Shown piece after piece: positions 17,450 to 27,004 of a stretch of 64,000 nucleotides of DNA. The notes beneath the pieces are model-generated. The model saw only the letters and a list, made by a program, of their open reading frames with translations, was not told the DNA's origin and did no database searches. How positions within the stretch are numbered: the stretch's first letter is position 1; each line of letters begins with the position of its first letter. The position numbers and the translations under genes are program-made. Source of the DNA: Arthrobacter bambusae (GTDB lineage Bacteria; Actinomycetota; Actinomycetes; Actinomycetales; Micrococcaceae); the NCBI RefSeq assembly GCF_030812595.1, contig NZ_JAUSSZ010000008.1, positions 163,789-227,788 on the forward strand, given 5' to 3'.

Positions 17450-17493
17450 AAAATCCCTGGCGACACCCGAATTCGGGCGTCGCCAGGGATTTT
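17450..17493. terminator. Long bidirectional terminator between the ABC operon and map
   Basis: AAAATCCCTGGCGAC (17450-17464) and GTCGCCAGGGATTTT (17479-17493) form a perfect 15-bp stem capped by CCCGAATTCGGG (17466-17477). A/T runs at both ends make it usable in both directions, as expected for convergent genes. Confidence 0.9.
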
Positions 17494-17516
17494 CTGTGTC
17501 GCCAGGGATTTTCTGT
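17479..17516. repeat. Exact tandem duplication of the terminator 3' arm
   Basis: GTCGCCAGGGATTTTCTGT is present at 17479-17497 and directly again at 17498-17516. The second copy is a spare 3' arm that could also pair with the 5' arm at 17450-17464. It ends 10 nt before the map stop codon. Confidence 0.92.
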
Positions 17517-17525
17517 GTCGTCGGG

Positions 17526-18353
17526 TCAGGGAATCGGAACGGGCACGACGCCGAGCGGCGCCAGCTGCTCCGCACCGCCGTCGGGGGCGGAAAGCACCCA
17601 GATGCCCTTTTCGTGGACGGCTACCGAGTGTTCCCACTGGCACGAGCGCTTGCCGTCGGTGGTCACCACGGTCCAGTCGTCGTCGAGGGTTGCTGTTTCG
17701 ATGCCGCCCCGGACGAGCATGGGCTCAATGGCAAGGCACAGTCCCGGCCTGATCTTCGGACCGCGGTGCGTGGTGCGGTAGTTCAACACATCAGGAGCCA
17801 TGTGCATCTCGGAACCGATGCCGTGGCCTACATAGTCTTCCAGGATGCCCAGCGGCTTTCCCGGTACCGAGGAGACGTAGTCATCCACGGCGTTGCCGAT
17901 GTCCCCCACGAACTTGCCCTTGGCCAAAGCAGCGATTCCACGCCACATGGCGGCCTGGGTGACATCCGAGAGCCGCTGGTCTTCAGGATCCGCCGTACCG
18001 ACGATCACCGTGCGCGCGGAGTCCGAGTGCCAGCCATCAACGATCGCTCCGCCGTCAATCGAAATGATGTCCCCGTCCTGGAGGATCCGGTCACCGGGAA
18101 TCCCGTGGACGACCTCCTCGTTGACGGACGTGCAGATGGTGGCCGGGAAGCCGTGATAGCCGAGGAAGTTCGACTTCGCTCCGGCGTCGATCAGGACAGC
18201 CGCAAACACGGCGTCGATCTCACGCGTGGTCACGCCCGGTTTCGCAGCACCAACGGCTGCGTCGAGCGCTCTGCTGAGGACCAATCCGGCCTCCTGCATC
18301 TTGCGCATTTGCTCGTTGGTCTTGTATTCGATGCGGGGCTGGCCGAACGCCAT
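17526..18353 (-). CDS. map: Methionine aminopeptidase, type I
   Basis: The ATG at 18353 has AGGAG upstream and gives a 275-residue enzyme that removes initiator methionine. The metal ligands are in place: two aspartates (IDGGAIVDGWHSDSART), a histidine (YVGHGIGSEMH), and two glutamates (AIEPM and QWEHSVAV). The class 1 cysteine/threonine region TICTSVNEEVVHGIPG is present. A bidirectional hairpin separates it from adk, so map seems to be its own transcription unit. Confidence 0.96.
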   Translation of the reverse strand: MAFGQPRIEYKTNEQMRKMQEAGLVLSRALDAAVGAAKPGVTTREIDAVFAAVLIDAGAKSNFLGYHGFPATICTSVNEEVVHGIPGDRILQDGDIISIDGGAIVDGWHSDSARTVIVGTADPEDQRLSDVTQAAMWRGIAALAKGKFVGDIGNAVDDYVSSVPGKPLGILEDYVGHGIGSEMHMAPDVLNYRTTHRGPKIRPGLCLAIEPMLVRGGIETATLDDDWTVVTTDGKRSCQWEHSVAVHEKGIWVLSAPDGGAEQLAPLGVVPVPIP

Positions 18354-18465
18354 GGTCTCCTCTTGTCGTGTGCTGATGGTGGTTGGCTGCAGCAGCAGGC
18401 CACCCTCTGGTTTCCTATTTTCCCGCATCGGACGCCGTGCCCGAAACCCCGGGCTGGAAGAACGC

Positions 18466-18520
18466 AAAAAGGGCGAGTCCCCCGCCGGAGCATTTCGCTC
18501 CGGCGAGGGACACGCCCTTT
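18466..18520. terminator. Terminator between adk and map
   Basis: AAAAAGGGC (18466-18474) pairs with GCCCTTTT (18514-18521) and an inner perfect stem CGCCGGAGC (18483-18491) pairs with GCTCCGGCG (18497-18505). On the minus strand it ends in a T run. It should end the secY-adk transcript. Confidence 0.85.
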
Positions 18521-18538
18521 TCAATAGTCATGCGGCGA

Positions 18539-19117
18539 CTAGACCGCCTTGGCCGCCTCGATCGCCAACAGCACGCGATCCGTGACCTCGTCGATGGCGC
18601 CAATGCCATCAACTTGGGTCAGGATGCCACGTTCGGCGTACTTGGCAACGACGGGTTCGGTCTGCTCGTGGTAGAGGTCCAAGCGGTGGCGGATGACAGC
18701 TTCGTTGTCATCCGAGCGCCCGGTCTCCTTGGCACGGCCCAGCAAACGTTTGACAAGTTCCTCGTCGTCGGCCGTCAGCTGAAGCACGACGTCGAGCTTC
18801 TCGTCCGTGTCGGCGAGGATCTGGTCCAGGTATTCCACCTGGGCGGTGGTGCGGGGGTATCCGTCGAGCAGGAAGCCGTTTTCGACGTCGCTCTCGCTCA
18901 GGCGGTCGCGGACCATCTTGTTGGTGACGCTGTCCGGAACGAAATCGCCGGCGTCCATGTACTTCTTGGCTTCGATACCCAGAGGGGTTTCGCCCTTGAC
19001 GTTCGCACGGAAGATGTCCCCAGTGGAGATCGCGACTACGCCCAAGCGCTCGGAAATCCGCTCAGCCTGGGTTCCCTTACCCGAACCCGGGGGTCCAATG
19101 ATCAGCATTCTCGTCAT
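18539..19117 (-). CDS. adk: Adenylate kinase
   Basis: A 192-residue enzyme (ATP + AMP to 2 ADP) with the P-loop GPPGSGKGTQ and the AMP-site motif DGYPRTTAQ. It is the short form without the ~27-residue zinc-type LID insertion: the segment between LLGRAKETGRSDDN and HRLDLY is brief. Its ATG overlaps the secY stop by 4 nt, so the two are translationally coupled. Confidence 0.97.
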   Translation of the reverse strand: MTRMLIIGPPGSGKGTQAERISERLGVVAISTGDIFRANVKGETPLGIEAKKYMDAGDFVPDSVTNKMVRDRLSESDVENGFLLDGYPRTTAQVEYLDQILADTDEKLDVVLQLTADDEELVKRLLGRAKETGRSDDNEAVIRHRLDLYHEQTEPVVAKYAERGILTQVDGIGAIDEVTDRVLLAIEAAKAV

Positions 19118-20424
19118 CGCAAAAGCCCTTCGTAGTGACGTTGTTGTAGCTGCGCATCAATCTGCTTGACGGTTTCCAGGCCAACACCCACCATGATCAG
19201 AATTGACGTGCCACCGAACGGGAAGTTCTGGTTGGCACTGATCAGGACGAGTGCGACCAGCGGAATCAACGCCACGAAGCCTAGGTAAAAGGCGCCGGGG
19301 AGGGTAATCCTGGAAAGCACGTACTGCAGGTAGTCCGCGGTCGGTTTACCCGCCCGGATGCCCGGAATGAACCCGCCGTACTTCTTCATGTTGTCCGAGA
19401 CCTCTTCAGGGTTGAAGGTGATCGCGACATAGAAGTAGGTGAAGAACACAATCATGACGAAGTAGAGCGCCATGTAGATGGGGTGGTCGCCCTTGGTGAG
19501 GTTGTTGTTGATCCACTCAACCCACGGGGCGATGGTCTCTCCGGCCTTCGGCTGGTTGAACTGCGCAATCAGCCCGGGCAGGTAGAGCATGGAGGAAGCA
19601 AAGATGACGGGCACGACGCCGGCCATGTTCACCTTGATGGGGATGTAGGTGCTGGTGCCGCCCACAGTGCGCCGGCCGATCATACGCTTCGCGTACTGGA
19701 CCGGAATGCGCCGCTGGGACTGCTCCACGAAGACCACGAGCGCGACGGTCACCAGACCGATCGCCAGCACCGTGAAGAACGTGCCCGGTCCCTTGGAGTT
19801 CCAGATGGCGCCCAGGGAGGTCGGGAAGCCTGCTGCGATGGACGTGAAGATGAGCAGGGACATACCGTTGCCCACGCCCTTCTCGGTAACCAGCTCGCCC
19901 ATCCACATGATCAGGCCCGTACCGGCCGTCAAGGTGATGACCACAAGAATCGTGGCGATGATGCTCGTGTCAGGGATGATCGGCAGCTGGCAGTTGGGGA
20001 GCAACTGTCCGGAGCGCGCCAGGGACACCAGGGTGGTGGCGTTCAGCAGACCCAGCGCAATAGTCAGATAACGCGTGTACTGCGTCAGCTTCGACTGACC
20101 GGAGGCACCTTCGTCGTACAGCTGCTGGAACCGCGGAATGACCACGCGGAGCAGCTGCACGATGATGCTGGCCGTGATGTACGGCATGATCCCCAAGGCA
20201 AAGATCGAAACCTGTAGCAGTGCACCACCGCTGAACAGGTTGACGAGCTGGTAGAGGCCGCCCTGGTCCTGATTGCTTGACAAACATTGCTGAACATTTT
20301 GGTAGCTCACACCAGGCGAGGGGATAAAGGCTCCCAAGCGGAAGATTGTGATGATTCCCAGCGTGAACAACAACTTGCGTCGCAGATCAGGCGTCCGAAA
20401 TGCCCGGCCGAATGCGCTTAGCAA
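19114..20424 (-). CDS. secY: Preprotein translocase subunit SecY
   Basis: The TTG at 20424 is taken as start because AGGAGG lies four bases before it and the product (MLSAFGRAFRTPDLRRKLLF, 436 residues) matches SecY; the ATG 57 nt upstream has no such site. The protein has ten predicted membrane helices, a plug region near helix 2, and cytoplasmic loops with YVAITFNPEEVSDNMKKYGG. It forms the SecYEG channel with SecE encoded at 52440-52721. Unlike in many genomes it is cut off from the spc operon by a terminator. Confidence 0.96.
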   Translation of the reverse strand: MLSAFGRAFRTPDLRRKLLFTLGIITIFRLGAFIPSPGVSYQNVQQCLSSNQDQGGLYQLVNLFSGGALLQVSIFALGIMPYITASIIVQLLRVVIPRFQQLYDEGASGQSKLTQYTRYLTIALGLLNATTLVSLARSGQLLPNCQLPIIPDTSIIATILVVITLTAGTGLIMWMGELVTEKGVGNGMSLLIFTSIAAGFPTSLGAIWNSKGPGTFFTVLAIGLVTVALVVFVEQSQRRIPVQYAKRMIGRRTVGGTSTYIPIKVNMAGVVPVIFASSMLYLPGLIAQFNQPKAGETIAPWVEWINNNLTKGDHPIYMALYFVMIVFFTYFYVAITFNPEEVSDNMKKYGGFIPGIRAGKPTADYLQYVLSRITLPGAFYLGFVALIPLVALVLISANQNFPFGGTSILIMVGVGLETVKQIDAQLQQRHYEGLLR

Positions 20425-20484
20425 GCGTCCTCCTGAGTTAAAAGTCCAAGGGTGTCGATACGGGTCATTGAAACCCAACACCCG

Positions 20485-20515
20485 AGTCTAACGGTTTGAT
20501 GCGCCATGCGAACAA
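20485..20515 (-). promoter_or_regulatory. Candidate secY promoter
   Basis: Minus-strand TTGTTC (20510-20515) and TAGACT (20485-20490) or TTAGAC (20486-20491) are 18-19 bp apart, downstream of the rplO terminator. The -10 matches that proposed for tuf and tRNA-Trp. Confidence 0.5.
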
Positions 20516-20540
20516 TCGAGGGGTGCCCCCGTATGAAAAA

Positions 20541-20580
20541 ACTCCCGATGCGAAGGGCCGAAGCCCTCCACACCGGGAGT
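20541..20580 (-). terminator. Terminator of the spc operon after rplO
   Basis: ACTCCCG (20541-20547) pairs with CGGGAGT (20574-20580) around an inner GGGC/GCCC hairpin. On the minus strand the stem is followed by TTTTT (20535-20540 region). Confidence 0.85.
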
Positions 20581-20611
20581 CCTTTTACAACGGGCGATCG
20601 CCCCAGAGCCC

Positions 20612-21106
20612 TTAGAGGGCAGTGGTGGTTCCGCCTGCTGCTGCAATCTTCTCAGCTGCGCTGGAGGAGAAAGCGTGGGCGGTGACGTCAACCTTGACGG
20701 TGATGTCGCCGGTGCCCAGCACCTTGACGGGCTGGTTCTTGCGAACGGCACCCTTCTCAACCAGGGACTCGACGGTGACAGCGCCACCTTCCGGGAACAG
20801 CTCGTTGAGCCTGTCCAGGTTTACAACCTGGAACTCAACCCGGAACGGGTTCTTGAAGCCGCGAAGCTTCGGCAGGCGCATGTGCAGCGGCAGCTGGCCG
20901 CCGGCAAAGCCAGCCTTGACCTGGTAGCGGGCCTTCGTACCCTTGGTACCGCGACCGGCGGTCTTACCCTTGGAGCCTTCACCACGACCAACACGGGTCT
21001 TGGCAGTCTTGGCACCGGGGGCGGGACGCAGGTGGTGGACCTTCAGAGCGTTCTGCTTGTCAGCAGCCTCGTTCTGTGCCTTATCGGCGGTCTTGTTCTC
21101 AGCCAT
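20612..21106 (-). CDS. rplO: 50S ribosomal protein L15
   Basis: A 164-residue L15 whose core starts [20 protein letters not shown], with the glycine-rich [20 protein letters not shown] region binding 23S rRNA. The first ~20 residues ([20 protein letters not shown]) are a polar extension compared with short forms. The ATG overlaps the rpmD stop by one base (TAATG). It is the last gene of the spc operon here. Confidence 0.97.
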   Translation of the reverse strand: MAENKTADKAQNEAADKQNALKVHHLRPAPGAKTAKTRVGRGEGSKGKTAGRGTKGTKARYQVKAGFAGGQLPLHMRLPKLRGFKNPFRVEFQVVNLDRLNELFPEGGAVTVESLVEKGAVRKNQPVKVLGTGDITVKVDVTAHAFSSSAAEKIAAAGGTTTAL

Positions 21107-21312
21107 TACTTCGCCTCCTCTACATTCACGAGGTGCGGAACCGTGTTGAGCATTCCGACGGTTACGGCATCAGCGGTACGGACAACAGTGTGTCCGATGC
21201 GCTTGAGGCCGAGGGACCGCAGGGTTTCACGCTGGTTCTGCTTGGCGCCGATGACGCCCTTGATCTGGGTGATCTCCAACTGAGCGTCGGAGGGAGTCAG
21301 GTTCTTAGCCAT
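21106..21312 (-). CDS. rpmD: 50S ribosomal protein L30
   Basis: A 68-residue L30 ([35 protein letters not shown]). It is slightly longer than the E. coli protein of 59 residues through its N-terminus. It lies between rpsE and rplO as usual. Confidence 0.97.
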   Translation of the reverse strand: MAKNLTPSDAQLEITQIKGVIGAKQNQRETLRSLGLKRIGHTVVRTADAVTVGMLNTVPHLVNVEEAK

Positions 21313-21314
21313 GA

Positions 21315-22034
21315 CTAGACACCTGCCTTCTGGTTCTGGAGTGAGCGCACCAGAGCAGCAGGAGCAACCTCGTCCAGCGGCAGGCCACGGCGGGCTGCCA
21401 CGGATGCTGGCTCTTCCAGTCGCTTCAGGGCGTCAACAGTCGCGTGAACGATGTTGATGGCGTTCGAGGAACCGAGCGACTTGGAGAGGACGTCGTGGAT
21501 ACCGACGCATTCCAGTACCGCGCGGACCGGACCACCGGCGATAACACCGGTACCCGGGGAAGCCGGACGCAGCATGACAACGCCTGCTGCGGCCTCACCC
21601 TGCACGCGGTGCGGGATGGTGTTGCCAACGCGGGGAACGCGGAAGAAGGACTTCTTAGCCTCTTCAACGCCCTTTGCGATAGCTGCCGGAACTTCCTTGG
21701 CCTTGCCGTAGCCAACGCCAACCATGCCGTTACCGTCACCGACGACGACGAGGGCGGTGAAGCTGAAGCGACGACCACCCTTGACGACCTTGGCAACACG
21801 GTTGATGGTTACAACGCGCTCGACGAACTGGCTCTTCTCGGCCTCGCGACCGCCGTCGCGGCCACCACGGCCACCACGGTCGCCGCGGCCCTGGCCACGG
21901 TCACCACGCTCGCCGCGACGGCCGCCGCGGCGGTCGTCGGTGGCAGCAGCAGTCTCAGTTGCTTCAGCAGCAGGTGCTTCAGTCACATTCTGTTCAGCAG
22001 ACACGGTGTCCTTTTCCTTGTTTACTTCGGTCAC
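21315..22034 (-). CDS. rpsE: 30S ribosomal protein S5
   Basis: A 239-residue S5 starting at a GTG that overlaps the rplR stop by 4 nt. The conserved part (from [20 protein letters not shown]) carries the double-stranded RNA-binding fold. The first ~75 residues are an extension made of an acidic part and an Arg/Gly-rich part ([19 protein letters not shown]), absent from the 166-residue enterobacterial protein. Confidence 0.97.
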   Translation of the reverse strand: MTEVNKEKDTVSAEQNVTEAPAAEATETAAATDDRRGGRRGERGDRGQGRGDRGGRGGRDGGREAEKSQFVERVVTINRVAKVVKGGRRFSFTALVVVGDGNGMVGVGYGKAKEVPAAIAKGVEEAKKSFFRVPRVGNTIPHRVQGEAAAGVVMLRPASPGTGVIAGGPVRAVLECVGIHDVLSKSLGSSNAINIVHATVDALKRLEEPASVAARRGLPLDEVAPAALVRSLQNQKAGV

Positions 22035-22414
22035 AGTGCCAGCCCACCTTCACGTGCACCGTCAGCGACGGCGGCGATCCGGCCGTGGTACTTGTTACCA
22101 CCGCGGTCGAAGACAACAGCTTCGATGCCTGCAGCCTTGGCGCGCCCGGCAACGAGCTCGCCGACGCGCTTGGCCTTGGCAGTCTTGTCCCCGTCGAATG
22201 CACGAAGGTCTGCTTCCAAAGTGGACGCGTAAGCCACGGTTACACCCTTGCTGTCATCGACAACCTGGACGAAGATGTGGCGTGCGGAGCGGTTGACGAC
22301 CAGACGAGGACGAACAGCCGTACCGGTGATGCGCTTGCGGATACGAAGCTGGCGACGGCTGCGTGCAGCAGACTTGCTCTTGTTCGTACGCTTCTTGTTA
22401 ATTGCGATGGCCAT
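22031..22414 (-). CDS. rplR: 50S ribosomal protein L18
   Basis: A 127-residue L18 with the 5S rRNA-binding core ([20 protein letters not shown] and the terminal [18 protein letters not shown]). It has a basic N-terminal region and typical length, between rplF and rpsE. Confidence 0.98.
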   Translation of the reverse strand: MAIAINKKRTNKSKSAARSRRQLRIRKRITGTAVRPRLVVNRSARHIFVQVVDDSKGVTVAYASTLEADLRAFDGDKTAKAKRVGELVAGRAKAAGIEAVVFDRGGNKYHGRIAAVADGAREGGLAL

Positions 22415-22417
22415 GGT

Positions 22418-22954
22418 TTACTTACCAGCCTTTCCGACCTTGCGGCGGATAACTTCGCCGGCGTAACGGACACCCTTGCCCTTGTAGGGGTCGGGCTTGC
22501 GCAGCTTGCGAATGTTGGCAGCAACCTCGCCGACCTGCTGCTTGGAGATACCAGCGACGGAGAGCTTGGTCGGCCCCTCCACCGTGAAGGTGATGCCTTC
22601 CGGAGCGGAGACATTGACCGGGTGGCTGAAGCCGAGAGCGAACTCAAGGTCAGAACCCTTGGCCTGAACGCGGTAACCGGTACCAACGATTTCAAGCTTC
22701 TTCTCGTAGCCCTTGGTGACGCCCTCGATCATGTTGGCGATCAGGGTGCGGGTCAGGCCGTGCAGGGAACGCGAAGCGCGCTCGTCGTTCGGGCGGGTGA
22801 CAGTCAAGGTGCTCTCGTCCAGGGTGACCTCGATCGGGCTGGCTACAGTGTGGCTCAGCTCGCCTTTGGTGCCCTTGACGTTGATGACAGAGCCATCAAC
22901 CTTAACTTCAACGCCGGCAGGAACGGTGATGGGGAGACGTCCAATACGTGACAT
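22418..22954 (-). CDS. rplF: 50S ribosomal protein L6
   Basis: A 178-residue L6 with two repeated alpha/beta domains. It starts [20 protein letters not shown] and carries the C-terminal signature [19 protein letters not shown] near the GTPase-associated centre. Confidence 0.98.
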   Translation of the reverse strand: MSRIGRLPITVPAGVEVKVDGSVINVKGTKGELSHTVASPIEVTLDESTLTVTRPNDERASRSLHGLTRTLIANMIEGVTKGYEKKLEIVGTGYRVQAKGSDLEFALGFSHPVNVSAPEGITFTVEGPTKLSVAGISKQQVGEVAANIRKLRKPDPYKGKGVRYAGEVIRRKVGKAGK

Positions 22955-22972
22955 TATTCTCTTCCTTTCCCG

Positions 22973-23371
22973 TTACCAGACGTACGCGAGGACTTCGCCG
23001 CCCACGCCCTTCTTGCCGGCCTGCTTGTCAGTCAGGAGGCCGGAAGAGGTGGACAGGATTGCGATACCCAGGCCACCCAGCACGTGAGGCAGGTTGGTGG
23101 ACTTCGCGTAAACGCGGAGACCAGGCTTGGAAATGCGGCGGACACCAGCAATCGAACGCTCGCGGTTCGGACCGAACTTGAGGTCGATGGTCAGCTTCTT
23201 GCCGACTTCGGCTTCCTCTTCCTTCCAGGCAGCAATGTAGCCTTCTGCCTTCAGGATGTCGGCAACGCGTGCCTTGAGCTTGCTGTACGGCATGCTCACG
23301 GTGTCGTGGTATGCCGAGTTGGCGTTGCGCAGACGCGTAAGCATGTCTGCGACAGGGTCTGTCATAGTCAT
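22973..23371 (-). CDS. rpsH: 30S ribosomal protein S8
   Basis: A 132-residue S8 with [19 protein letters not shown] at the N-terminus and the C-terminal region [19 protein letters not shown]. It binds central 16S rRNA. The 76-nt gap upstream to rplE has no room for rpsN, which sits there in many bacteria. Confidence 0.98.
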   Translation of the reverse strand: MTMTDPVADMLTRLRNANSAYHDTVSMPYSKLKARVADILKAEGYIAAWKEEEAEVGKKLTIDLKFGPNRERSIAGVRRISKPGLRVYAKSTNLPHVLGGLGIAILSTSSGLLTDKQAGKKGVGGEVLAYVW

Positions 23372-23447
23372 TTGGGCTCTTGCCCTTCCTCGTAATGGTT
23401 TCCGCGTTGGCTAAAGAGCAGCCGCGGCCGGACCTACTACGTAGTTA

Positions 23448-24035
23448 TTAGTCTTCGGATTTGAACGGGAAGCCAAGTGCCTTAAGCAGCGCACGGCCTT
23501 CGTCATCGGTCTTTGCAGTGGTGACAACCGTGATGTCCATACCGCGAACGCGGTCGATGGAGTCCTGGTCGATTTCGTGGAACATAACCTGCTCGGTCAG
23601 ACCGAAGGTGTAGTTGCCGTTACCGTCGAACTGCTTGCCGTTGAGGCCGCGGAAGTCGCGGATACGGGGCAGGGCGAGGGTCACGAGGCGGTCCACGAAT
23701 TCCCACATGCGGTCCCCACGCAGAGTTGCGTGTGCACCGATGGGCATGCCTTCGCGCAGCTTGAACTGGGCGATCGACTTGCGGGCCTTGGTTACCTGCG
23801 GCTTCTGGCCGGTGATCAGGGTGAGGTCGCGGACAGCGCCGTCGATCAGCTTGGAGTCCTTTGCGGCATCTCCAACACCCATGTTCACAACAACCTTCAC
23901 CAGGCGGGGAACCTGGTTCACGTTCTCGTACTTGAATTCCTCAACCAGGGACTGCTTGATGGAATCGGCGTACTTCGTCTTCAGACGCGGAACGATCTTC
24001 GTTTCGACGGTGGTCTCAGACAGTGTCTCACTCAT
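23448..24035 (-). CDS. rplE: 50S ribosomal protein L5
   Basis: A 195-residue L5 that binds 5S rRNA and contacts S13. The core includes [19 protein letters not shown] and the C-terminal [20 protein letters not shown]. It has a ~12-residue acidic N-terminal extension. It overlaps the rplX stop by one base. Confidence 0.98.
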   Translation of the reverse strand: MSETLSETTVETKIVPRLKTKYADSIKQSLVEEFKYENVNQVPRLVKVVVNMGVGDAAKDSKLIDGAVRDLTLITGQKPQVTKARKSIAQFKLREGMPIGAHATLRGDRMWEFVDRLVTLALPRIRDFRGLNGKQFDGNGNYTFGLTEQVMFHEIDQDSIDRVRGMDITVVTTAKTDDEGRALLKALGFPFKSED

Positions 24036-24394
24036 CAGATGTCCTTCCCGGATGCCTTGGACACGCGGACACGGACGGTCTTGGAGACGCCGTCCTTCTC
24101 AACGGTCTCGAGACGGAAACCAACGCGGGTCGGCTTCTTGGTCGAGGGGTCAACAAGAGCAACGTTGGAGACGTGGATCGGGGCCTCAACGACCTCGATG
24201 CCACCGGTCTTGGTGCCGCGCTGCGACTGACCGACCTTGGTGTGCTTGGTGACGCGGTTGATGCCTTCTACCAGGACGCGGTTGGCTTCCGGGTAGACGC
24301 GCAAGACCTTGCCCTGCTTGCCGCGGTCGCCGCCGCGCTCCTGCTTGGCTCCGGTGATGACCTGAACGAGGTCACCCTTCTTGATCTTAGCCAT
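24035..24394 (-). CDS. rplX: 50S ribosomal protein L24
   Basis: A 119-residue L24 with the KOW motif ([39 protein letters not shown]). It is an early assembly protein of the large subunit. It begins 3 nt after rplN. Confidence 0.98.
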   Translation of the reverse strand: MAKIKKGDLVQVITGAKQERGGDRGKQGKVLRVYPEANRVLVEGINRVTKHTKVGQSQRGTKTGGIEVVEAPIHVSNVALVDPSTKKPTRVGFRLETVEKDGVSKTVRVRVSKASGKDI

Positions 24395-24397
24395 GGA

Positions 24398-24766
24398 CTA
24401 AAGCACCTCCGGGGCCAGCGAGACGATCTTCATGAACTTCTTGTCACGGAGCTCACGACCAACCGGGCCGAAGATACGGGTACCGCGGGGGTCGCCGTCG
24501 TTCTTCAGAATCACAGCTGCGTTCTCGTCGAACTTGATGTAGGAACCATCCGCACGGCGGCGTTCCTTCTTGGTACGAACGATGACAGCCTTGACGACGT
24601 CACCCTTCTTTACGTTGCCGCCCGGGATAGCGTCCTTGACGGTTGCGACAATGACGTCGCCAATGCCTGCGTAGCGACGGCCGGATCCACCGAGAACGCG
24701 AATGGTAAGGATTTCCTTAGCACCCGTGTTGTCGGCGACCTTCAGTCGCGACTCCTGCTGAATCAA
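24398..24766 (-). CDS. rplN: 50S ribosomal protein L14
   Basis: A 122-residue L14 of standard length, [20 protein letters not shown], and a C-terminal [12 protein letters not shown]. It is the first gene of the spc operon. A terminator and about 350 nt separate it from rpsQ, so S10 and spc are distinct transcription units. Confidence 0.98.
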   Translation of the reverse strand: MIQQESRLKVADNTGAKEILTIRVLGGSGRRYAGIGDVIVATVKDAIPGGNVKKGDVVKAVIVRTKKERRRADGSYIKFDENAAVILKNDGDPRGTRIFGPVGRELRDKKFMKIVSLAPEVL

Positions 24767-25116
24767 TTTTTACTCCTTGCGTCGCGCCGGTTCTCAGACC
24801 GAAATGGAGCATACGGAATGAGCCTTGCGGAACGGTTGATCGGGGTGTCTCTTGACCTGCCTGGATTTTGCCAGTGCAGGCCTAAACTCCCGTGCCGCCA
24901 GCATCAGCTTCCCTTGCGGAAATAACTGCGCGGGGCAGTATGCCGCGGCACGATTGTTTACGAGGTGGTTGTTGGCGCACAACTGACGCCATACAAACTC
25001 AATATCCTAGCACGGTTTATGCTAAGGACCGAAACGCGGAAAGGCCCGCATCCCTTACGGAATACGGGCCTTCCTGCCAATCCATATCGCTGCCGGGCAC
25101 AAGGGCCGGCGCGGGA
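24767..25116 (-). promoter_or_regulatory. Leader and candidate promoter of the spc operon
   Basis: This 350-nt gap has no gene. On the minus strand TAGGAT at 25004-25009 is a possible -10, with a poor -35 (TTCGGT, 25028-25033). A leader hairpin pairs CCTGC-CTGG (24856-24864) with CCAG-T-GCAGG (24871-24880). The S10 operon terminator lies at 25041-25072. Confidence 0.4.
25041..25072 (-). terminator. Terminator of the S10 operon after rpsQ
   Basis: AAGGCCCG (25041-25048) pairs with CGGGCCTT (25065-25072), with flanking GGA/TCC extending the stem. Only a weak T tract follows on the minus strand. Confidence 0.65.
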
Positions 25117-25416
25117 CTACTTAGCCTTTTCGAGGATCTCCACGAGCCGCCAGTTCTTGGTGGCGGACAGCGGACGGGTCTCGGCGATGAGAACGAGGTC
25201 GCCGATGCCGGCGGTGTTCTCTTCGTCGTGAGCCTTGACCTTCGAGGTGCGGCGAATAACCTTGCCGTACAGAGCGTGCTTCACGCGGTCTTCAACCTGC
25301 ACAACGATGGTCTTTTCCATCTTGTCAGAGACAACGTAGCCGCGACGCGTCTTACGGTAACCACGCTGTGTAGCGCCGGCTGCTGCTTCCGTCACAGTTT
25401 CCTTCTGTTCGCTCAC
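25117..25416 (-). CDS. rpsQ: 30S ribosomal protein S17
   Basis: A 99-residue S17 OB-fold protein with the core [20 protein letters not shown] and [20 protein letters not shown]. The N-terminal ~20 residues are an extension over the E. coli form. It overlaps rpmC by 4 nt and is the last gene of the S10 operon here. Confidence 0.97.
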   Translation of the reverse strand: MSEQKETVTEAAAGATQRGYRKTRRGYVVSDKMEKTIVVQVEDRVKHALYGKVIRRTSKVKAHDEENTAGIGDLVLIAETRPLSATKNWRLVEILEKAK

Positions 25417-25736
25417 TTGGCGTCCTCTCCAGCCTCAGCTTCGGCCTTTTCAGCCTTGGCTTCTGCCTTCTTGGACTTCTTGTCTTCCTTGGCTTCCACA
25501 ACCGGCGCGGCAACCTCGGCACGAATGCCCAGCTCGCGCTCACGGAGAACGGTGTAGATGCGTGCGATGTCCTTCTTTACCGCGCGCAGGCGACCGTGGT
25601 TCTCCAGCTGTCCGGTGGCGGACTGGAAACGCAGGTTGAACAGCTCTTCCTTGGACTTGCGGAGTTCTTCAACGAGACGCTCGTTGTCGAAACCGTCCAG
25701 CTGTGCGGGTGCGAGATCCTTCGACCCTACTGCCAT
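25413..25736 (-). CDS. rpmC: 50S ribosomal protein L29
   Basis: A 107-residue L29. The coiled core is about residues 10-75 ([40 protein letters not shown]). The last ~35 residues ([20 protein letters not shown]) are a charged alanine/lysine/glutamate tail that most L29 proteins lack. Confidence 0.96.
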   Translation of the reverse strand: MAVGSKDLAPAQLDGFDNERLVEELRKSKEELFNLRFQSATGQLENHGRLRAVKKDIARIYTVLRERELGIRAEVAAPVVEAKEDKKSKKAEAKAEKAEAEAGEDAK

Positions 25737-25738
25737 TT

Positions 25739-26155
25739 CTATTCACCACCTTCGCGACGCACAATGCGTGCCTTCAACGGCAGCTTGTGGATTGCCAGGC
25801 GCAATGCCTCGCGAGCTACCTCTTCATTGACACCGGCGAGTTCGAAGAGAACGCGGCCCGGCTTGACGTTTGCGACCCACCATTCCGGAGAACCCTTACC
25901 GGAACCCATGCGGGTTTCGGCCGGCTTCTTCGTCAGCGGACGGTCCGGGTAGATGTTGATCCAGACCTTGCCGCCACGCTTGATGTGGCGGGTCATCGCG
26001 ATACGGGCAGACTCGATCTGACGGTTCGTGACGTAGGCCGGGCTCAGGGCCTGGATGCCGTACTCACCGAAAGTGACCTTGGTGCCGCCCGTTGCAGCGC
26101 CGGAACGACCCGGGTGGTGCTGCTTACGGTGCTTGACTCGACGTGGGATAAGCAT
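25739..26155 (-). CDS. rplP: 50S ribosomal protein L16
   Basis: A 138-residue L16 of normal length, [20 protein letters not shown], with [20 protein letters not shown], the loop near the tRNA A/P sites. It starts directly after the rpsC stop. Confidence 0.98.
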   Translation of the reverse strand: MLIPRRVKHRKQHHPGRSGAATGGTKVTFGEYGIQALSPAYVTNRQIESARIAMTRHIKRGGKVWINIYPDRPLTKKPAETRMGSGKGSPEWWVANVKPGRVLFELAGVNEEVAREALRLAIHKLPLKARIVRREGGE

Positions 26156-27004
26156 TTAAGCCTGTCCTCCTTCTGCTGCCTGTGCCGAACCTGCGGTAGC
26201 GGCTTCAGCTGCCGGAGCCTCTGCAGCAACAGGTGCTGCGTCAGCTGCCGGACGGTCGGTACGACGACGACGGTCACCGCGGTCAGCGCCACCCGGGCGG
26301 CCCGGGCGATCGCTGGCACCGCGACCGCGGGACGGAGCAGCAGCTGCCTGCTGAGCCAGTTCCTTGGCGGTGACGTCGCCCTTGTAGATCCAGACCTTCA
26401 CGCCGATGCGGCCGAAGGTGGTCTTGGCCTCGTAGAAGCCGTAGTCGATGTTCGCACGCAGGGTGTGCAGGGGCACACGGCCTTCGCGGTAGAACTCCGA
26501 GCGGGACATTTCTGCACCACCCAGTCGACCGGAGCAAGCGATACGGATACCCTTGGCACCGGCACGCTGTGCGGACTGCATGGCCTTCTTCATCGCACGG
26601 CGGAAAGCCACGCGGGAAGTCAGCTGCTCAGCAACGCCCTGGGCAACAAGCTGGGCTTCCATCTCGGGGTTCTTGACCTCGAGGATGTTCAGCTGGACCT
26701 GCTTGCCGGTGAGCTTTTCGAGCTCGCCGCGAATGCGGTCCGCCTCTGCGCCGCGGCGGCCGATGACGATGCCCGGGCGAGCCGTGTGGATGTCCACGCG
26801 GACACGGTCACGGGTGCGCTCGATTTCGACCTTGGCGATACCAGCGCGCTCCATGCCCGTGGACATGAGCTGGCGGATGCGGATGTCTTCGCGAACGAAG
26901 TCCTTGTACCGCTGGCCAGCCTTGGTGCTGTCAGCAAACCAGTGCGATACGTGATCGGTGGTGATGCCGAGTCGGAACCCGTGCGGGTTTACTTTCTGTC
27001 CCAC
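26156..27004 (-). CDS. rpsC: 30S ribosomal protein S3
   Basis: A 282-residue S3 with the KH domain ([20 protein letters not shown]) and the C-terminal domain ending [11 protein letters not shown]. Residues beyond about 220 form a tail, first Arg/Gly-rich ([20 protein letters not shown]) and then Ala/Glu-rich, longer than the 233-residue E. coli protein. S3 lines the mRNA entry tunnel. Confidence 0.97.
   Translation of the reverse strand: MGQKVNPHGFRLGITTDHVSHWFADSTKAGQRYKDFVREDIRIRQLMSTGMERAGIAKVEIERTRDRVRVDIHTARPGIVIGRRGAEADRIRGELEKLTGKQVQLNILEVKNPEMEAQLVAQGVAEQLTSRVAFRRAMKKAMQSAQRAGAKGIRIACSGRLGGAEMSRSEFYREGRVPLHTLRANIDYGFYEAKTTFGRIGVKVWIYKGDVTAKELAQQAAAAPSRGRGASDRPGRPGGADRGDRRRRTDRPAADAAPVAAEAPAAEAATAGSAQAAEGGQA

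Noticed and set aside
12664..17525. A genomic island with its own integrase
   Set aside because: There is no integrase, tRNA site, direct-repeat boundary or marked composition change. Only the unusual gene order supports insertion.
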